From the NCBI GenBank assembly GCA_913052135.1, contig CAJXDY010000020.1:1-39378 (forward strand): DNA of 39,378 nt. Reading direction: 5' to 3'. Made by a program: the position numbers and the translations under genes. The DNA comes from UBA8106 sp913052135. GTDB lineage: Bacteria; Acidobacteriota; Vicinamibacteria; Vicinamibacterales; UBA823. The notes beneath the pieces were generated by a model that did not search any database, was not told the origin of the DNA, and saw nothing but the letters and a program-made list of their open reading frames with translations. Positions 26,224 to 34,706 of the stretch are shown here, piece by piece (within the stretch, counting starts at the first letter, position 1; each line of letters opens with the position of its first letter).

Positions 26224-27081
26224 ATGCGTCTGGGCATTTTATGCTCTATTGTTAGAACCGAAGAAAAGCTCATTTTCGAAGCCCTTCGAGGTCTGGGAGT
26301 CAAATTCGATCGAATCGATGATCGCGGACTTATTCTCGATCTGGATAGTCGCAACCATCCGTGGGACATAGTTCTTGAACGTGCAGTCAATCACTCCAGA
26401 GCACTGCATACGTTAAAAATTCTTAACGACCGTGGTATTACAACCGTTAATTCGTGGAACGTTGCGAACACCTGTGGCGACAAAGTCCTAACCAGTAATG
26501 CCCTCGTTATGCACAACGTGCCAACGCCACGTACGTTGATTGCCTACACACCGGAATCTGCCCTTGAAGCTATCGACCAACTCGGCTATCCAGTTGTCCT
26601 CAAACCAGCGGTGGGGTCTTGGGGCCGTTTAATTGCTCGGGTCAATGATCGTTATGCTGCCGAAGCACTTCTCGAACACAAGCAACGACTCGGTTCGTAC
26701 CATCATTCAATTTTCTATATTCAGGAATATGTGCCGAAAGGTAATCGTGACATTCGTGCGTTCGTGGTCGGGGACGAAACGATTTGCGCAATCTATCGCC
26801 ATAGCGAGCACTGGATCACCAACACCGCACGGGGAGCTCATGCAACAAACTGTCCGGTAACTGATGAACTGCACTCAATCTGCCTCGCTGCCAGTCGAGC
26901 AGTTGGAGGAGGAGTGCTAGCTGTCGATGTGTTCGAGTCGAGCCAAGGGCTGTTGGTAAATGAAGTGAATTACACGATGGAATTTCGTAACAGTATTAGT
27001 GTAACGGGAGTTCCGATTCATGAACGCATTGTTGCCTATACACTTGGCGTGGGCGAAGCAAAGGCAACTGCGACGTTATGA
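26224..27081 (+). CDS. lysX: LysW-dependent ligase LysX/ArgX (RimK-like ATP-grasp)
   Basis: ATP-grasp ligase that joins LysW E54 to the alpha-amino group of aminoadipate (LysX) or glutamate (ArgX). Ribosome site AAAGGAA twelve to six bases upstream. Blocks: LGILCSIVRTEEKL at the N-terminus, ERAVNHSRAL, VNSWNVANTCGDKVLTS, VVLKPAVGSWGRLIARV (ATP-grasp lysine and glycine-rich loop), IFYIQEYVPKGNRDIRAFVVG, GGVLAVDVFES and the substrate-side NEVNYTMEFRNS motif. At 285 residues it matches the family. Overlaps lysY by four bases (ATGA). The NYTMEF motif lies where LysX and ArgX differ, but I cannot assign substrate with confidence. Confidence 0.93.
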   Translation: MRLGILCSIVRTEEKLIFEALRGLGVKFDRIDDRGLILDLDSRNHPWDIVLERAVNHSRALHTLKILNDRGITTVNSWNVANTCGDKVLTSNALVMHNVPTPRTLIAYTPESALEAIDQLGYPVVLKPAVGSWGRLIARVNDRYAAEALLEHKQRLGSYHHSIFYIQEYVPKGNRDIRAFVVGDETICAIYRHSEHWITNTARGAHATNCPVTDELHSICLAASRAVGGGVLAVDVFESSQGLLVNEVNYTMEFRNSISVTGVPIHERIVAYTLGVGEAKATATL

Positions 27082-28118
27082 ACATTAGCATCTTAGGCGG
27101 CTCCGGCTATGTTGGAGGTGAGCTAGTTCGACTACTCCTTGATCACCCACACGTAACACTGCTCAACATCACCTCCGAACGTCACGCCGGGCGATTAGTG
27201 AGTGCGGTCCATCCCAACCTACGTCGTCACACTTCTCTTAGGTTTAGCCGCATGGACGACCTAAGACCTTGCGATTTACTTTTTTCTGCGCTGCCACATG
27301 GAAGTTTTGCCAAAAGTTTTCAAGCCTTAAAGTGCGTCGCACCGCGCATAATCGATTTAAGTGCAGATTTTCGTCTGCGTTCAGCAGACGACTACAAGAA
27401 ATGGTATGGCCACGTTCATCCTAGTCCGGAGACCCTTAACGAGTTTGTCTACGGTATCGTTGAAATTCGACGAGACGAAATCCGTAATGCGAACTATGTA
27501 ACTGGTGCTGGCTGCCTGGCTACAGCCGCAATCCTTGGACTTTTACCACTTTTTAAGAATGGTCTTGTCAATGATGGTGAACCAGTAGTCATCGAAGCTA
27601 AGGTTGGCTCGTCTGCTGCTGGTAACAAGGAAAGTCCTTCAAGCCATCACCCAGAACGCAGTGGAGCTGTCCGATCATTCCAAGCTACTGGACACCGGCA
27701 CACCGGCGAAATCATACAGGAACTTGCTTATCACGGTAAACCGACGGTGCACTTTTCTGCTACCGCCATTGAATTGGTTCGAGGAGTTCTCATCACAGCT
27801 CATTTGCGACTCGCAAAACCACTAGACAACAAGGCCGTCTGGAATGTTTACCGTAACGCTTACGCTGCGGAACCGTTCATTCGCATCGTCAAGGAAACAC
27901 GAGGCGTGTTTCGATACCCAGAGCCAAAGATATTATCTGGTTCTAATTTCTGTGATGTTGGTTTTGAAATCGATCCGTTTGGTGAAAGATTAGTAGTGCT
28001 TGCAGCTCTCGATAATTTAATGAAAGGCGCTGCCGGTAATGGCGTGCAGGCAATGAACATTATGGCCGGCTGGGATGAGCGTGCAGGCCTGCACTTCCCT
28101 GGCCTACACCCTGTGTAA
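27078..28118 (+). CDS. lysY: LysW-gamma-aminoadipyl/glutamyl phosphate reductase (LysY, ArgC-like)
   Basis: NADPH-dependent reductase that turns the LysW-bound acyl phosphate into the semialdehyde. N-terminal nucleotide-binding GGSGYVGGE (7-15), FSALPHGSF, IIDLSADFRL, and the catalytic cysteine C146 in GAGCLATAAILGLLP. GSSAAGNKESPSSHHPER carries the family's substrate loop. At 346 residues it has normal length. ATGA overlap with lysX and a 23-base gap to lysZ support one operon. Confidence 0.94.
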   Translation: MNISILGGSGYVGGELVRLLLDHPHVTLLNITSERHAGRLVSAVHPNLRRHTSLRFSRMDDLRPCDLLFSALPHGSFAKSFQALKCVAPRIIDLSADFRLRSADDYKKWYGHVHPSPETLNEFVYGIVEIRRDEIRNANYVTGAGCLATAAILGLLPLFKNGLVNDGEPVVIEAKVGSSAAGNKESPSSHHPERSGAVRSFQATGHRHTGEIIQELAYHGKPTVHFSATAIELVRGVLITAHLRLAKPLDNKAVWNVYRNAYAAEPFIRIVKETRGVFRYPEPKILSGSNFCDVGFEIDPFGERLVVLAALDNLMKGAAGNGVQAMNIMAGWDERAGLHFPGLHPV

Positions 28119-28141
28119 ACGGCCAGCGTGACAGATATTCA

Positions 28142-28969
28142 ATGTTGATAATCAAAGTGGGCGGTGGAGAGGGTATCTACTACGACACAGTCTGTAACGA
28201 TCTTGCCAGACTGTACCACAAAGGTCGTTCCTGTTTGCTGGTCCATGGTGGCTCACATGAAACGAACATCTTGTCTGAAAGGCTTGGCCATCCGCCACGT
28301 TTTGTCACGACCGTGTCTGGATATGAAAGTCGATACACGGATCGAAAAACGATTGAAATATTTGAAATGGCTTATTGTGGAAAAATTAACAAGATGATTG
28401 TGGAAATACTTCAAAGCCACGACGTGCCAGCCATCGGACTCTCAGGGTTAGATGGCAGGCTCCTGTTAGCAGCACGTAAGCCCACACTGACAATTGTCGA
28501 GAACGGTAAGAAGAAAGTACTCCGAGACGACTATACGGGTAAGATCGAATCGGTCAATACCGACTTGATTCATCTATTGTACCAAGCAGGTTATGTATTA
28601 GCTGTGTGCCCTCCGGCTATTAGCCGTGAACACCAAGCAGTCAATGTCGATGGAGACAGGGCAGCTGCCCGTATTGCTGAAGCAGTGAAAGCGGATGACC
28701 TGGTGATCTTATCTAATGTGCCAGGTCTATTAGAGAAAATAGATAATCCAACAACACTCATAAAGGACATCAAATTATCCGAAATCGATCAATATTTCGA
28801 ATATGCAAAAGGTCGCATGAAGCGAAAACTCCTTGCAGCTAAAGAAGCGCTGCTAGGCGGTGTTACGCGGGTTACATTGGGCGACGCTAGAGTCGACTCC
28901 CCTATTACGTATGCACTTTCTGGAAATGGCACTGTAATCACAAGGCGTGATGACTCTTCAAGAGATTGA
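28142..28969 (+). CDS. lysZ: LysW-gamma-aminoadipate/glutamate kinase (LysZ, ArgB-like)
   Basis: Amino-acid kinase fold that phosphorylates the side carboxyl of the LysW-bound substrate. Glycine-rich start IIKVGGGEGI, LLVHGGSHETN, and the SGYESRYTDRKT motif characteristic of LysZ rather than acetylglutamate kinases. AIGLSGLDGRLL, then VNVDGDRAAARIAEAVKADDL, ILSNVPGLLE and MKRKLLAAKEAL blocks complete the fold. At 275 residues it has normal length. The 3' end overlaps lysJ by about 20 bases. Confidence 0.94.
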   Translation: MLIIKVGGGEGIYYDTVCNDLARLYHKGRSCLLVHGGSHETNILSERLGHPPRFVTTVSGYESRYTDRKTIEIFEMAYCGKINKMIVEILQSHDVPAIGLSGLDGRLLLAARKPTLTIVENGKKKVLRDDYTGKIESVNTDLIHLLYQAGYVLAVCPPAISREHQAVNVDGDRAAARIAEAVKADDLVILSNVPGLLEKIDNPTTLIKDIKLSEIDQYFEYAKGRMKRKLLAAKEALLGGVTRVTLGDARVDSPITYALSGNGTVITRRDDSSRD

Positions 28970-30104
28970 ACAAACCTTTACGTCCGGGCTTTACCACAAG
29001 CGCCCCATCACGCTAGTGCGTGGAGCAGGCGTTCGAGTCTGGGATTCCGAAGGACACGAATATATAGATTGTACATCTGGCATAGGTGTGGCAGCGCTAG
29101 GTCACGCACATCCTGTGATAGTAGCAGCGGTTCAAAAACAATCTGAACTACTCATTACCTGTCACGAAATGTTTTATAACAACTCTCGCGCAGAATTATT
29201 ACGTTGCTTATCAGGACTTTTACCGGAACCTCTGACTAAATTCTTCTTCAGTAACTCAGGAGCCGAAGCCAACGAAGCGGCCATCAAATTCGCACGTGCA
29301 ACAACCGGCCGATCGGGAATCGTGTCGGCCAGGCGTGGCTACCACGGGAAGACTATGGGAGCGCTGAGTGCGAACTGGGATAGAAAGAATCGCGAACCCT
29401 TCGAACCCCTTGTGCCAGACTTCGAGTCTCTTCGATTCAATGACTGCACAACCGCGAAGGAAGTGATTACTGAGCATACAGCAGCAGTAATCATTGAGGT
29501 AATTCAAGGTGAGGGAGGTGTTCGACCTGCTTCCCAAGAATTTCTAAACACTTTAAGAAAAGTCTGTAACGATTGTGACACCCTACTCATCATAGATGAA
29601 GTGCAGACTGGCTTCGGACGGACTGGCCGCATGTTTGCATTTGAACATTATGAGGTTATTCCAGACATCCTTACCCTCGCCAAGGCGGCTGGTGGAGGAC
29701 TACCTATTGGAATTACGGCATTTCACAATAAAATCGATAACCTTGCAAAGTTAAGTCATACCACGACATTTGGTGGCAATCCTCTGGTCTGCGCTGTTGC
29801 CACGGCAGTGATTGAGCATTTAGTCAAGGAGAACATCCCCAAGAGAGCAGCTGATCGTGGTGCGTATTTTATAGAGCAACTACGTGCGATCGACCATCCA
29901 GAAATTCGCGAAGTGCGAGGTCAGGGACTCATGATTGGAGTCGAGTTAAAACACCCTGCAGGTTCCTTCGCACGAAATATGATGAATGAAGGCGTTTTAG
30001 CCTTGCTTGCCGGAAACAACATTCTTCGCTTCCTTCCTCCATTAATCATTGACACCACTGAAATCGATCAAGTCGTGAGCGCACTAAGGCGTGTGCTCAA
30101 CTAA
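28950..30104 (+). CDS. lysJ: LysW-gamma-lysine/ornithine aminotransferase (LysJ, ArgD-like)
   Basis: Class III PLP aminotransferase that converts the LysW-bound semialdehyde to the amino form. Blocks: CTSGIGVAALGHAHP, FFSNSGAEANEAAIKFAR, SARRGYHGKTMGALS, EVIQGEGGVRPAS, LLIIDEVQTGFGRTGRM with the PLP-binding Asp, LAKAAGGGLPIG with K245 as the Schiff-base lysine, and TTFGGNPLVCAVA. I chose ATG 28950 with AAGG at 28942-28945; GTG 28947 would add one residue. Within the operon it overlaps lysZ and precedes lysK by 14 bases. Confidence 0.94.
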   Translation: MTLQEIEQTFTSGLYHKRPITLVRGAGVRVWDSEGHEYIDCTSGIGVAALGHAHPVIVAAVQKQSELLITCHEMFYNNSRAELLRCLSGLLPEPLTKFFFSNSGAEANEAAIKFARATTGRSGIVSARRGYHGKTMGALSANWDRKNREPFEPLVPDFESLRFNDCTTAKEVITEHTAAVIIEVIQGEGGVRPASQEFLNTLRKVCNDCDTLLIIDEVQTGFGRTGRMFAFEHYEVIPDILTLAKAAGGGLPIGITAFHNKIDNLAKLSHTTTFGGNPLVCAVATAVIEHLVKENIPKRAADRGAYFIEQLRAIDHPEIREVRGQGLMIGVELKHPAGSFARNMMNEGVLALLAGNNILRFLPPLIIDTTEIDQVVSALRRVLN

Positions 30105-30118
30105 GGGGCAAGTCACTG

Positions 30119-31165
30119 ATGGAGGATCAACAGGCAGTAGCCCTACTTCATGATTTGTGTGCAACCTATTCACCTTCCGCACATGAAGAGGCTGCAGTCA
30201 CCCTATTAGTCGAGCGCGCAAACGCGTCCGGTCTTTGTGCTCATACTGACGACGCCGGCAATTTCGTTGCTGAACGTGGCTCTGGAAAGCGAACTGTCTT
30301 ACTACTCGGCCATATTGATACGGTGCCAGGCTTCATTGAACCTCGTCTTGAAGGGAACTTACTGCATGGACGAGGCACCGTTGACGCTAAAGGACCACTC
30401 GCAGCTTTCTTGGTAGCAATCGCTCGAGCGAGCCATCAGAACGATGTCCGCCTCATTACAATAGGAGCCGTGGAGGAAGAAGCGCCTACATCAAAAGGCG
30501 CACACTATATCATCGACAAATATCAACCAGAAGCTGTAATTATCGGTGAGCCAAGTGGCATGTCTGGAATCACACTCGGGTACAAAGGCCGCGTAACACT
30601 TGATCTTAACGCAACACAGGCTCATGCCCACAGTGCTGCGGCCAATCGAAGCATCGCTGCTCATGCGGCGGAATTCTGGACACGTTTGGAAGACTGGTGT
30701 AACTCGTTCAATCAAGGTAAACGAATCTTTGACCAAGTCGACCCTCATCTGATTAATATCAACTCACAGACGGATCATTTCCAGGATCAGGTTAACTTAA
30801 GCGGAAGCCTTCGCCTTCCTCTTAACTACTCACTTGAAGACCTTAAGAGTAAAACCACTGCATTAGCTAGCACATGGGGCAATGTGACACTCAGACACTT
30901 TGTACAGCCTTTTAAGGCCGACCGACGTACACCGTTAGTCCGCTCGCTATTGCGAGAGATTCGAAAAGAAGGACTAGAACCAATCTTTAAATTGAAAACA
31001 GGAACGTCCGACATGAATGTGGTTGGCCCAGCTTGGCAGTGCCCAATCGTAGCCTACGGCCCAGGAGACTCAAGACTGGATCATACGGCTGAAGAACACA
31101 TCAATATTCAGGATTACCTTAAGTCGATCGCAATCCTCACCCGTGTATTAGATGGATGGGTCTGA
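30119..31165 (+). CDS. lysK: LysW-gamma-lysine/ornithine carboxypeptidase (LysK, ArgE-like M20 family)
   Basis: Metal-dependent M20-family hydrolase that frees lysine or ornithine from LysW. Metal motifs GHIDTVPG (His and Asp), GRGTVDAKGPLAAF (bridging Asp), and GAVEEEAPTSKGA (catalytic Glu pair), then GEPSGMSGITLGYKGRV and a C-terminal KTGTSDMNVVGP segment close to the LysK consensus. Ribosome site AAGGGG about eleven bases upstream. It is the last gene of the lysW-X-Y-Z-J-K set, and no terminator is visible before the convergent gene 34 bases away. Confidence 0.93.
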   Translation: MEDQQAVALLHDLCATYSPSAHEEAAVTLLVERANASGLCAHTDDAGNFVAERGSGKRTVLLLGHIDTVPGFIEPRLEGNLLHGRGTVDAKGPLAAFLVAIARASHQNDVRLITIGAVEEEAPTSKGAHYIIDKYQPEAVIIGEPSGMSGITLGYKGRVTLDLNATQAHAHSAAANRSIAAHAAEFWTRLEDWCNSFNQGKRIFDQVDPHLININSQTDHFQDQVNLSGSLRLPLNYSLEDLKSKTTALASTWGNVTLRHFVQPFKADRRTPLVRSLLREIRKEGLEPIFKLKTGTSDMNVVGPAWQCPIVAYGPGDSRLDHTAEEHINIQDYLKSIAILTRVLDGWV

Positions 31166-31199
31166 AGGGCGATTCGAAAGCGTTATACCTATAGCCGGA

Positions 31200-31697
31200 T
31201 CATCGATCAGCCACGAGCATCACAAGCCCAGTACCTAAAATTGATACTGAACCTGCTAACAAGGCGTAGTCAATTATTTCAGCCTGGGTGTCCCGTGTGG
31301 TCACTTGCCCTCCGCTTGAGCCTGCATTTCGCTTAAGGAAGTAGCCGAACAGCACGCCACCAATAACGGCCGCTATCACGGGGCCAACAATTCTTTGAGA
31401 TTGTTGAGATTCACTATCCTCAGTGGGTTGCGTAGAGCCCTCTTGGGCAGAAAAGAATTGTCTATTCCAAGGTGCTGACGGAGGCAAAAGTGTTTCTGAA
31501 GCAACGGGAGAAAAGATATTCGCCGGTCTCGCAATCAGCTCTTCTCGAATGTGCTTCAGCTCATTCGAACTGGCATGTACCAAAACCTTGTCTACCACTT
31601 GAGTCGGAAAATTAATCCTTGATTGTCCTATAACTGGAAAACCTATGCTGACAATTGATGCCGCCAACACTAACGCACAAAGTCGCTTCCAGATCAA
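31200..31697 (-). CDS. Small exported, membrane-anchored protein of unknown function
   Basis: 165 residues. Signal peptide at 1-25 (ends VIGQ). A polar central region with VVDKVLVHASSNEL and a Ser/Gln/Glu-rich linker, then a membrane segment at about 104-122 (IVGPVIAAVIGGVLFGYFL) followed by KRNAG. A second hydrophobic segment lies at about 143-162. I do not recognise a family. Convergent with the end of lysK. Function unknown. Confidence 0.65.
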   Translation of the reverse strand: MIWKRLCALVLAASIVSIGFPVIGQSRINFPTQVVDKVLVHASSNELKHIREELIARPANIFSPVASETLLPPSAPWNRQFFSAQEGSTQPTEDSESQQSQRIVGPVIAAVIGGVLFGYFLKRNAGSSGGQVTTRDTQAEIIDYALLAGSVSILGTGLVMLVADR

Positions 31698-31967
31698 TGC
31701 TGATCTCCTCGCTTCACTTTACGTCCTCAGCTTAATAGACGCCGGATGATTACGCATTATAGACCAACCATCCATTATCTTTACAAACTCTAGACAGCTC
31801 CATATATCCTGCCGTTGTTGGAATATGGTTAGTCGGGTACACTAACAAAGCAATGCGGCTGCGACAGTTGACAACGAAACGGTTATACCAAAATACATAA
31901 AGTCGGGAAACTGAGTCTTTCCAACACTACTAGATTAAAGTTCGTGCTTTACGCGGACGAGTCCTGA

Positions 31968-32930
31968 ATGATTTATGAGATTGGTGGTCTGATAATTGCG
32001 TTCGCCTTTGTGGCTAAAGGCGGCGACATGTTTGTCGATTCAAGTGTACAAATCGCCAGCACCTTGCGAGTGCCACGCCTTATTATCGGAGGAACACTCG
32101 TTAGCCTCGCCACGACCATTCCAGAGTTAGTAGTTTCAGTTACCGCAAGCTACCTTGGCGATTCCGGCATTGCATTAGGAAATGCTGTCGGGTCCGCTAT
32201 CGTGGACATGGGACTTGTCACCGGTACAGTCGCACTAATTTTACCAGTGACGGTTGACCGGGCAGTCTTTCGGAAACAAGCATGGTGGGTAAGAATCGCA
32301 GCTATTCTGCTTGTGATCGTTTCGTGGAACCAAGTCATTGGACAGCTACCTGGCTTTGGGCTGTTTGTTTTTTCCTGCCTGTACCTTTTTGCTGACTATC
32401 GATACATTAGACGTAAACAGAATCAGGAACCACGTTCCTTAGACGAGGCTCCTCCTGACAATGGAAGATCCAATATAAATATTGCATTACGATTCATTCT
32501 TGGAGCTGTTTTAATCGTTATTGGCAGTCGACTACTCTTGGACACTGGCATCTCACTTGCGACGAGAATGGGAGTCCCCTCGGTCCTTATAGGACTCTCA
32601 GTCGTGGCAATGGGAACATCGTTACCAGAATTAGTAACCGGCATTTCGGCAGCACGTAAGGGTGTGCCAGATCTTTCCGTGGGAAACGTCCTTGGTGCCA
32701 ACTTATTAAATATCGCAATGATCGTCGGCCTGGCAGGGACAATTAGGCCACTTATCCTATCGGATTTCGTGCAGTGGTATTCGTATCCATGGCTATTTGT
32801 GTTTATAGCGGCACTTGGTCTAACACTTGGCCGATCGGGCACCTTAGACAGACGAGGTGGAATGGTGCTGATTGGCCTCTACATCGTGTACGCAACTGGC
32901 CTTGCTGGCTACGGCTATGCGGTTCACTGA
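31968..32930 (+). CDS. Calcium/sodium antiporter, CaCA superfamily (YrbG-like)
   Basis: Ten-helix cation exchanger with two inverted alpha repeats. Alpha-1 at about 40-80: GGTLVSLATTIPELVVS then GNAVGSAIVDMGL. Alpha-2 at about 205-250: VVAMGTSLPELVTGISA then GNVLGANLLNIAMIVGL. The paired SLxTxxPELxxS and GNxxGxxxxxxxL motifs with acidic residues are the ion site. At 320 residues it has normal length. The 270 bases upstream, divergent from the unknown at 31200-31697, hold no clear promoter pair. The 3' end overlaps the convergent TPR gene by seven bases. Confidence 0.9.
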   Translation: MIYEIGGLIIAFAFVAKGGDMFVDSSVQIASTLRVPRLIIGGTLVSLATTIPELVVSVTASYLGDSGIALGNAVGSAIVDMGLVTGTVALILPVTVDRAVFRKQAWWVRIAAILLVIVSWNQVIGQLPGFGLFVFSCLYLFADYRYIRRKQNQEPRSLDEAPPDNGRSNINIALRFILGAVLIVIGSRLLLDTGISLATRMGVPSVLIGLSVVAMGTSLPELVTGISAARKGVPDLSVGNVLGANLLNIAMIVGLAGTIRPLILSDFVQWYSYPWLFVFIAALGLTLGRSGTLDRRGGMVLIGLYIVYATGLAGYGYAVH

Positions 32931-34510
32931 TCGTCGGTCGTTTCCAAAAAACGCCGAGCCTCTTGCATCTCAACAAAATCATCTCGACCAGACCATACTT
33001 CGGCCAGTTTTGCATACTGCGTTCTAGCATTCGCATAGTCGCCAGTCTTGGCATAGCCGCGCGCCAAACCCAAGAGAGAGCGTGGACGATTCGGTAAGCG
33101 GAGCAACGAAGTATTAAATTTTTCAATGGCGTCGCGAGGCTGACCAAGTTCAAGAAGTATTTCGCCATAAAGTTCATGCAAAGGCTTAATCGGAGATGCC
33201 GGTCCATTTGGTGGACGCATACTTAATAAAATTCCCTCAGCCTCATCCAAGAGAGCTAAGGCAGCCTCGGCTTGACCTTCATAAACCTTCACCAGGGCAC
33301 TCACCTGCAGTGATGAAATCTTGGTGTAATTTCCTCCAAGGCTGCGGGCCATGGGATTGCCGCCGCGATCAGAATTCTCCGCAGCACTTGCCAGTTCCGT
33401 TTCTACTTGTTTGAGAATATCTTGATTACCAGTGCGCGAAGCACTCAGACCGATAGCAAGAAGTTCATGAGGTGGCAAACCACTCGTGACCGGTGCGACT
33501 TTCCATTTCTCAGTCTCGACAACGTGGCGGGCCTTCAGTCTGGAGATCGTACTGACACCCATTGCCGGATTACCACTTTCTTCGATAATTGTTTGGAGAA
33601 CATTAATCCATTCCTTTGCCTTAGCATAATCACCGCGTTGCAAGTCACCGTACTGTCCCCAATCTAGTGAATGCACACCATCGCCGATACTATCTCCAGG
33701 TTTCCACAATTCGCGCGACATATCGTACGCTGATTGATTATTCATCGACACCCTATTCCACATGCCATGCTGGATAAAAATATGAGTGGGCATGTGACGG
33801 GCGTGTGATACCGCGGGCGCGATTTCCGAAAACCGGTATGCGGCATCGAGTGCTAAAGGTGCGTGAACTGGATTATCGAATGCATGAATCGTGTAATGGG
33901 CTGCACCAGGATGGTTACGATTGTCTCGAAACAATTTTAAGGCGATCGCGCCTGCCCGCACATTAAGCCGCTGACTCTTATCCTGCGTCGCATTCGATGC
34001 ACTCAGCATTGATAACGCATAGTAAGCTGCGACCTCTGACTCTTCCGGGAAACGCTCATACAAGCTCCGCATTTGCTCCATATAACCCACGGCACGCTCC
34101 GTGTAGCTACCTTCACCAAACAGAGTTTCAACGGCTACAAGGAAGCCGCGCTCCTTTTCCGTTGGCGCCATCGCAACACGCTGAGCCCTCGTGGTCGCGA
34201 GTCGAGCAAGTGCTTTTCGAGGTGATTCAATGTCCTGTGTAACAAACAATGGATGATTATAAGAAAGCGCTTCGCCCCAGTAAGCCATCGCAAATTCGGG
34301 CTCAATTGTCTGAGCGGCTTGAAACTCTTCTCTGGCTTGCTTAAAACCGAAACTGTGAAGAATAGCAACGCCGCGCAAGAAGTGTTGTTGAGCTTCGGCT
34401 GAACCAGACGTTCCAAAATTAATAGAACCAACACTTTCGAACTGTGCGCTGACAGAATCGGCGGACAACATTAGAACGGCCGTTAGCAGATAAACACAAA
34501 TCCGTTTCAT
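32924..34510 (-). CDS. Exported tetratricopeptide-repeat protein
   Basis: 528 residues with a Sec signal (1-22, ends SVSAQ) and ribosome site GAGAAGG before the ATG. TPR-like helix pairs near the N-terminus (FLRGVAILHSFGFKQAREEF, then MAYWGEALSYNH) and near the C-terminus (YGEILLELGQPRDAIEKFN, then LLGLARGYAKTGDYANAR). The middle has an NHPGAAHYTIHAFDNP segment with histidines and SHARHMPTHIFIQHGMW, a pattern I associate with a family of periplasmic TPR proteins but with no known enzyme activity. Likely a periplasmic binding or assembly scaffold. Confidence 0.8.
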   Translation of the reverse strand: MKRICVYLLTAVLMLSADSVSAQFESVGSINFGTSGSAEAQQHFLRGVAILHSFGFKQAREEFQAAQTIEPEFAMAYWGEALSYNHPLFVTQDIESPRKALARLATTRAQRVAMAPTEKERGFLVAVETLFGEGSYTERAVGYMEQMRSLYERFPEESEVAAYYALSMLSASNATQDKSQRLNVRAGAIALKLFRDNRNHPGAAHYTIHAFDNPVHAPLALDAAYRFSEIAPAVSHARHMPTHIFIQHGMWNRVSMNNQSAYDMSRELWKPGDSIGDGVHSLDWGQYGDLQRGDYAKAKEWINVLQTIIEESGNPAMGVSTISRLKARHVVETEKWKVAPVTSGLPPHELLAIGLSASRTGNQDILKQVETELASAAENSDRGGNPMARSLGGNYTKISSLQVSALVKVYEGQAEAALALLDEAEGILLSMRPPNGPASPIKPLHELYGEILLELGQPRDAIEKFNTSLLRLPNRPRSLLGLARGYAKTGDYANARTQYAKLAEVWSGRDDFVEMQEARRFLETTDDQ

Positions 34511-34603
34511 TCGTCACCTTCTCGTTGTTAGTAAAACTATTTCCATCATCAGTAAGAATCACGACGCGCAATATAATATCGTTTACAACCACTACCGACT
34601 AAG

Positions 34604-34706
34604 TCAAGCAGTTTTACTCATTAATGGAGCGCTGGTGTATTCCTGTTTAAATCGTTACCAACCAGCTCAGCAGTTGCACTCATTAATGAAGCACCGGTGT
34701 ATCCCT
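34604..34706. repeat. Imperfect direct repeat (two ~40-base copies) at the 3' end of the MATE/ANKH-like gene
   Basis: Copy 1 (34604-34644) and copy 2 (34667-34706), offset by about 62-63 bases, share the TCAAGCAGTT/TCAGCAGTT and ACTCATTAATG blocks and the GGTGTAT end. Copy 2 covers the last eight codons and stop of the gene at 34683-35996. Copy 1, read on the same strand, gives almost the same peptide ending (RNTPALH-stop against RDTPVLH-stop), and most differences are third-base or conservative changes. It could be the remnant of an old partial gene duplication. Confidence 0.6.

Noticed and set aside
31868..31880. TTGACA upstream of the antiporter gene
   Set aside because: The nearest TATACC is only ten bases away, so no promoter of normal spacing can be built.
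32423..33207. Two overlapping minus-strand frames of 139 and 134 codons
   Set aside because: Shadows of the cation antiporter and TPR genes, which have clear family motifs.
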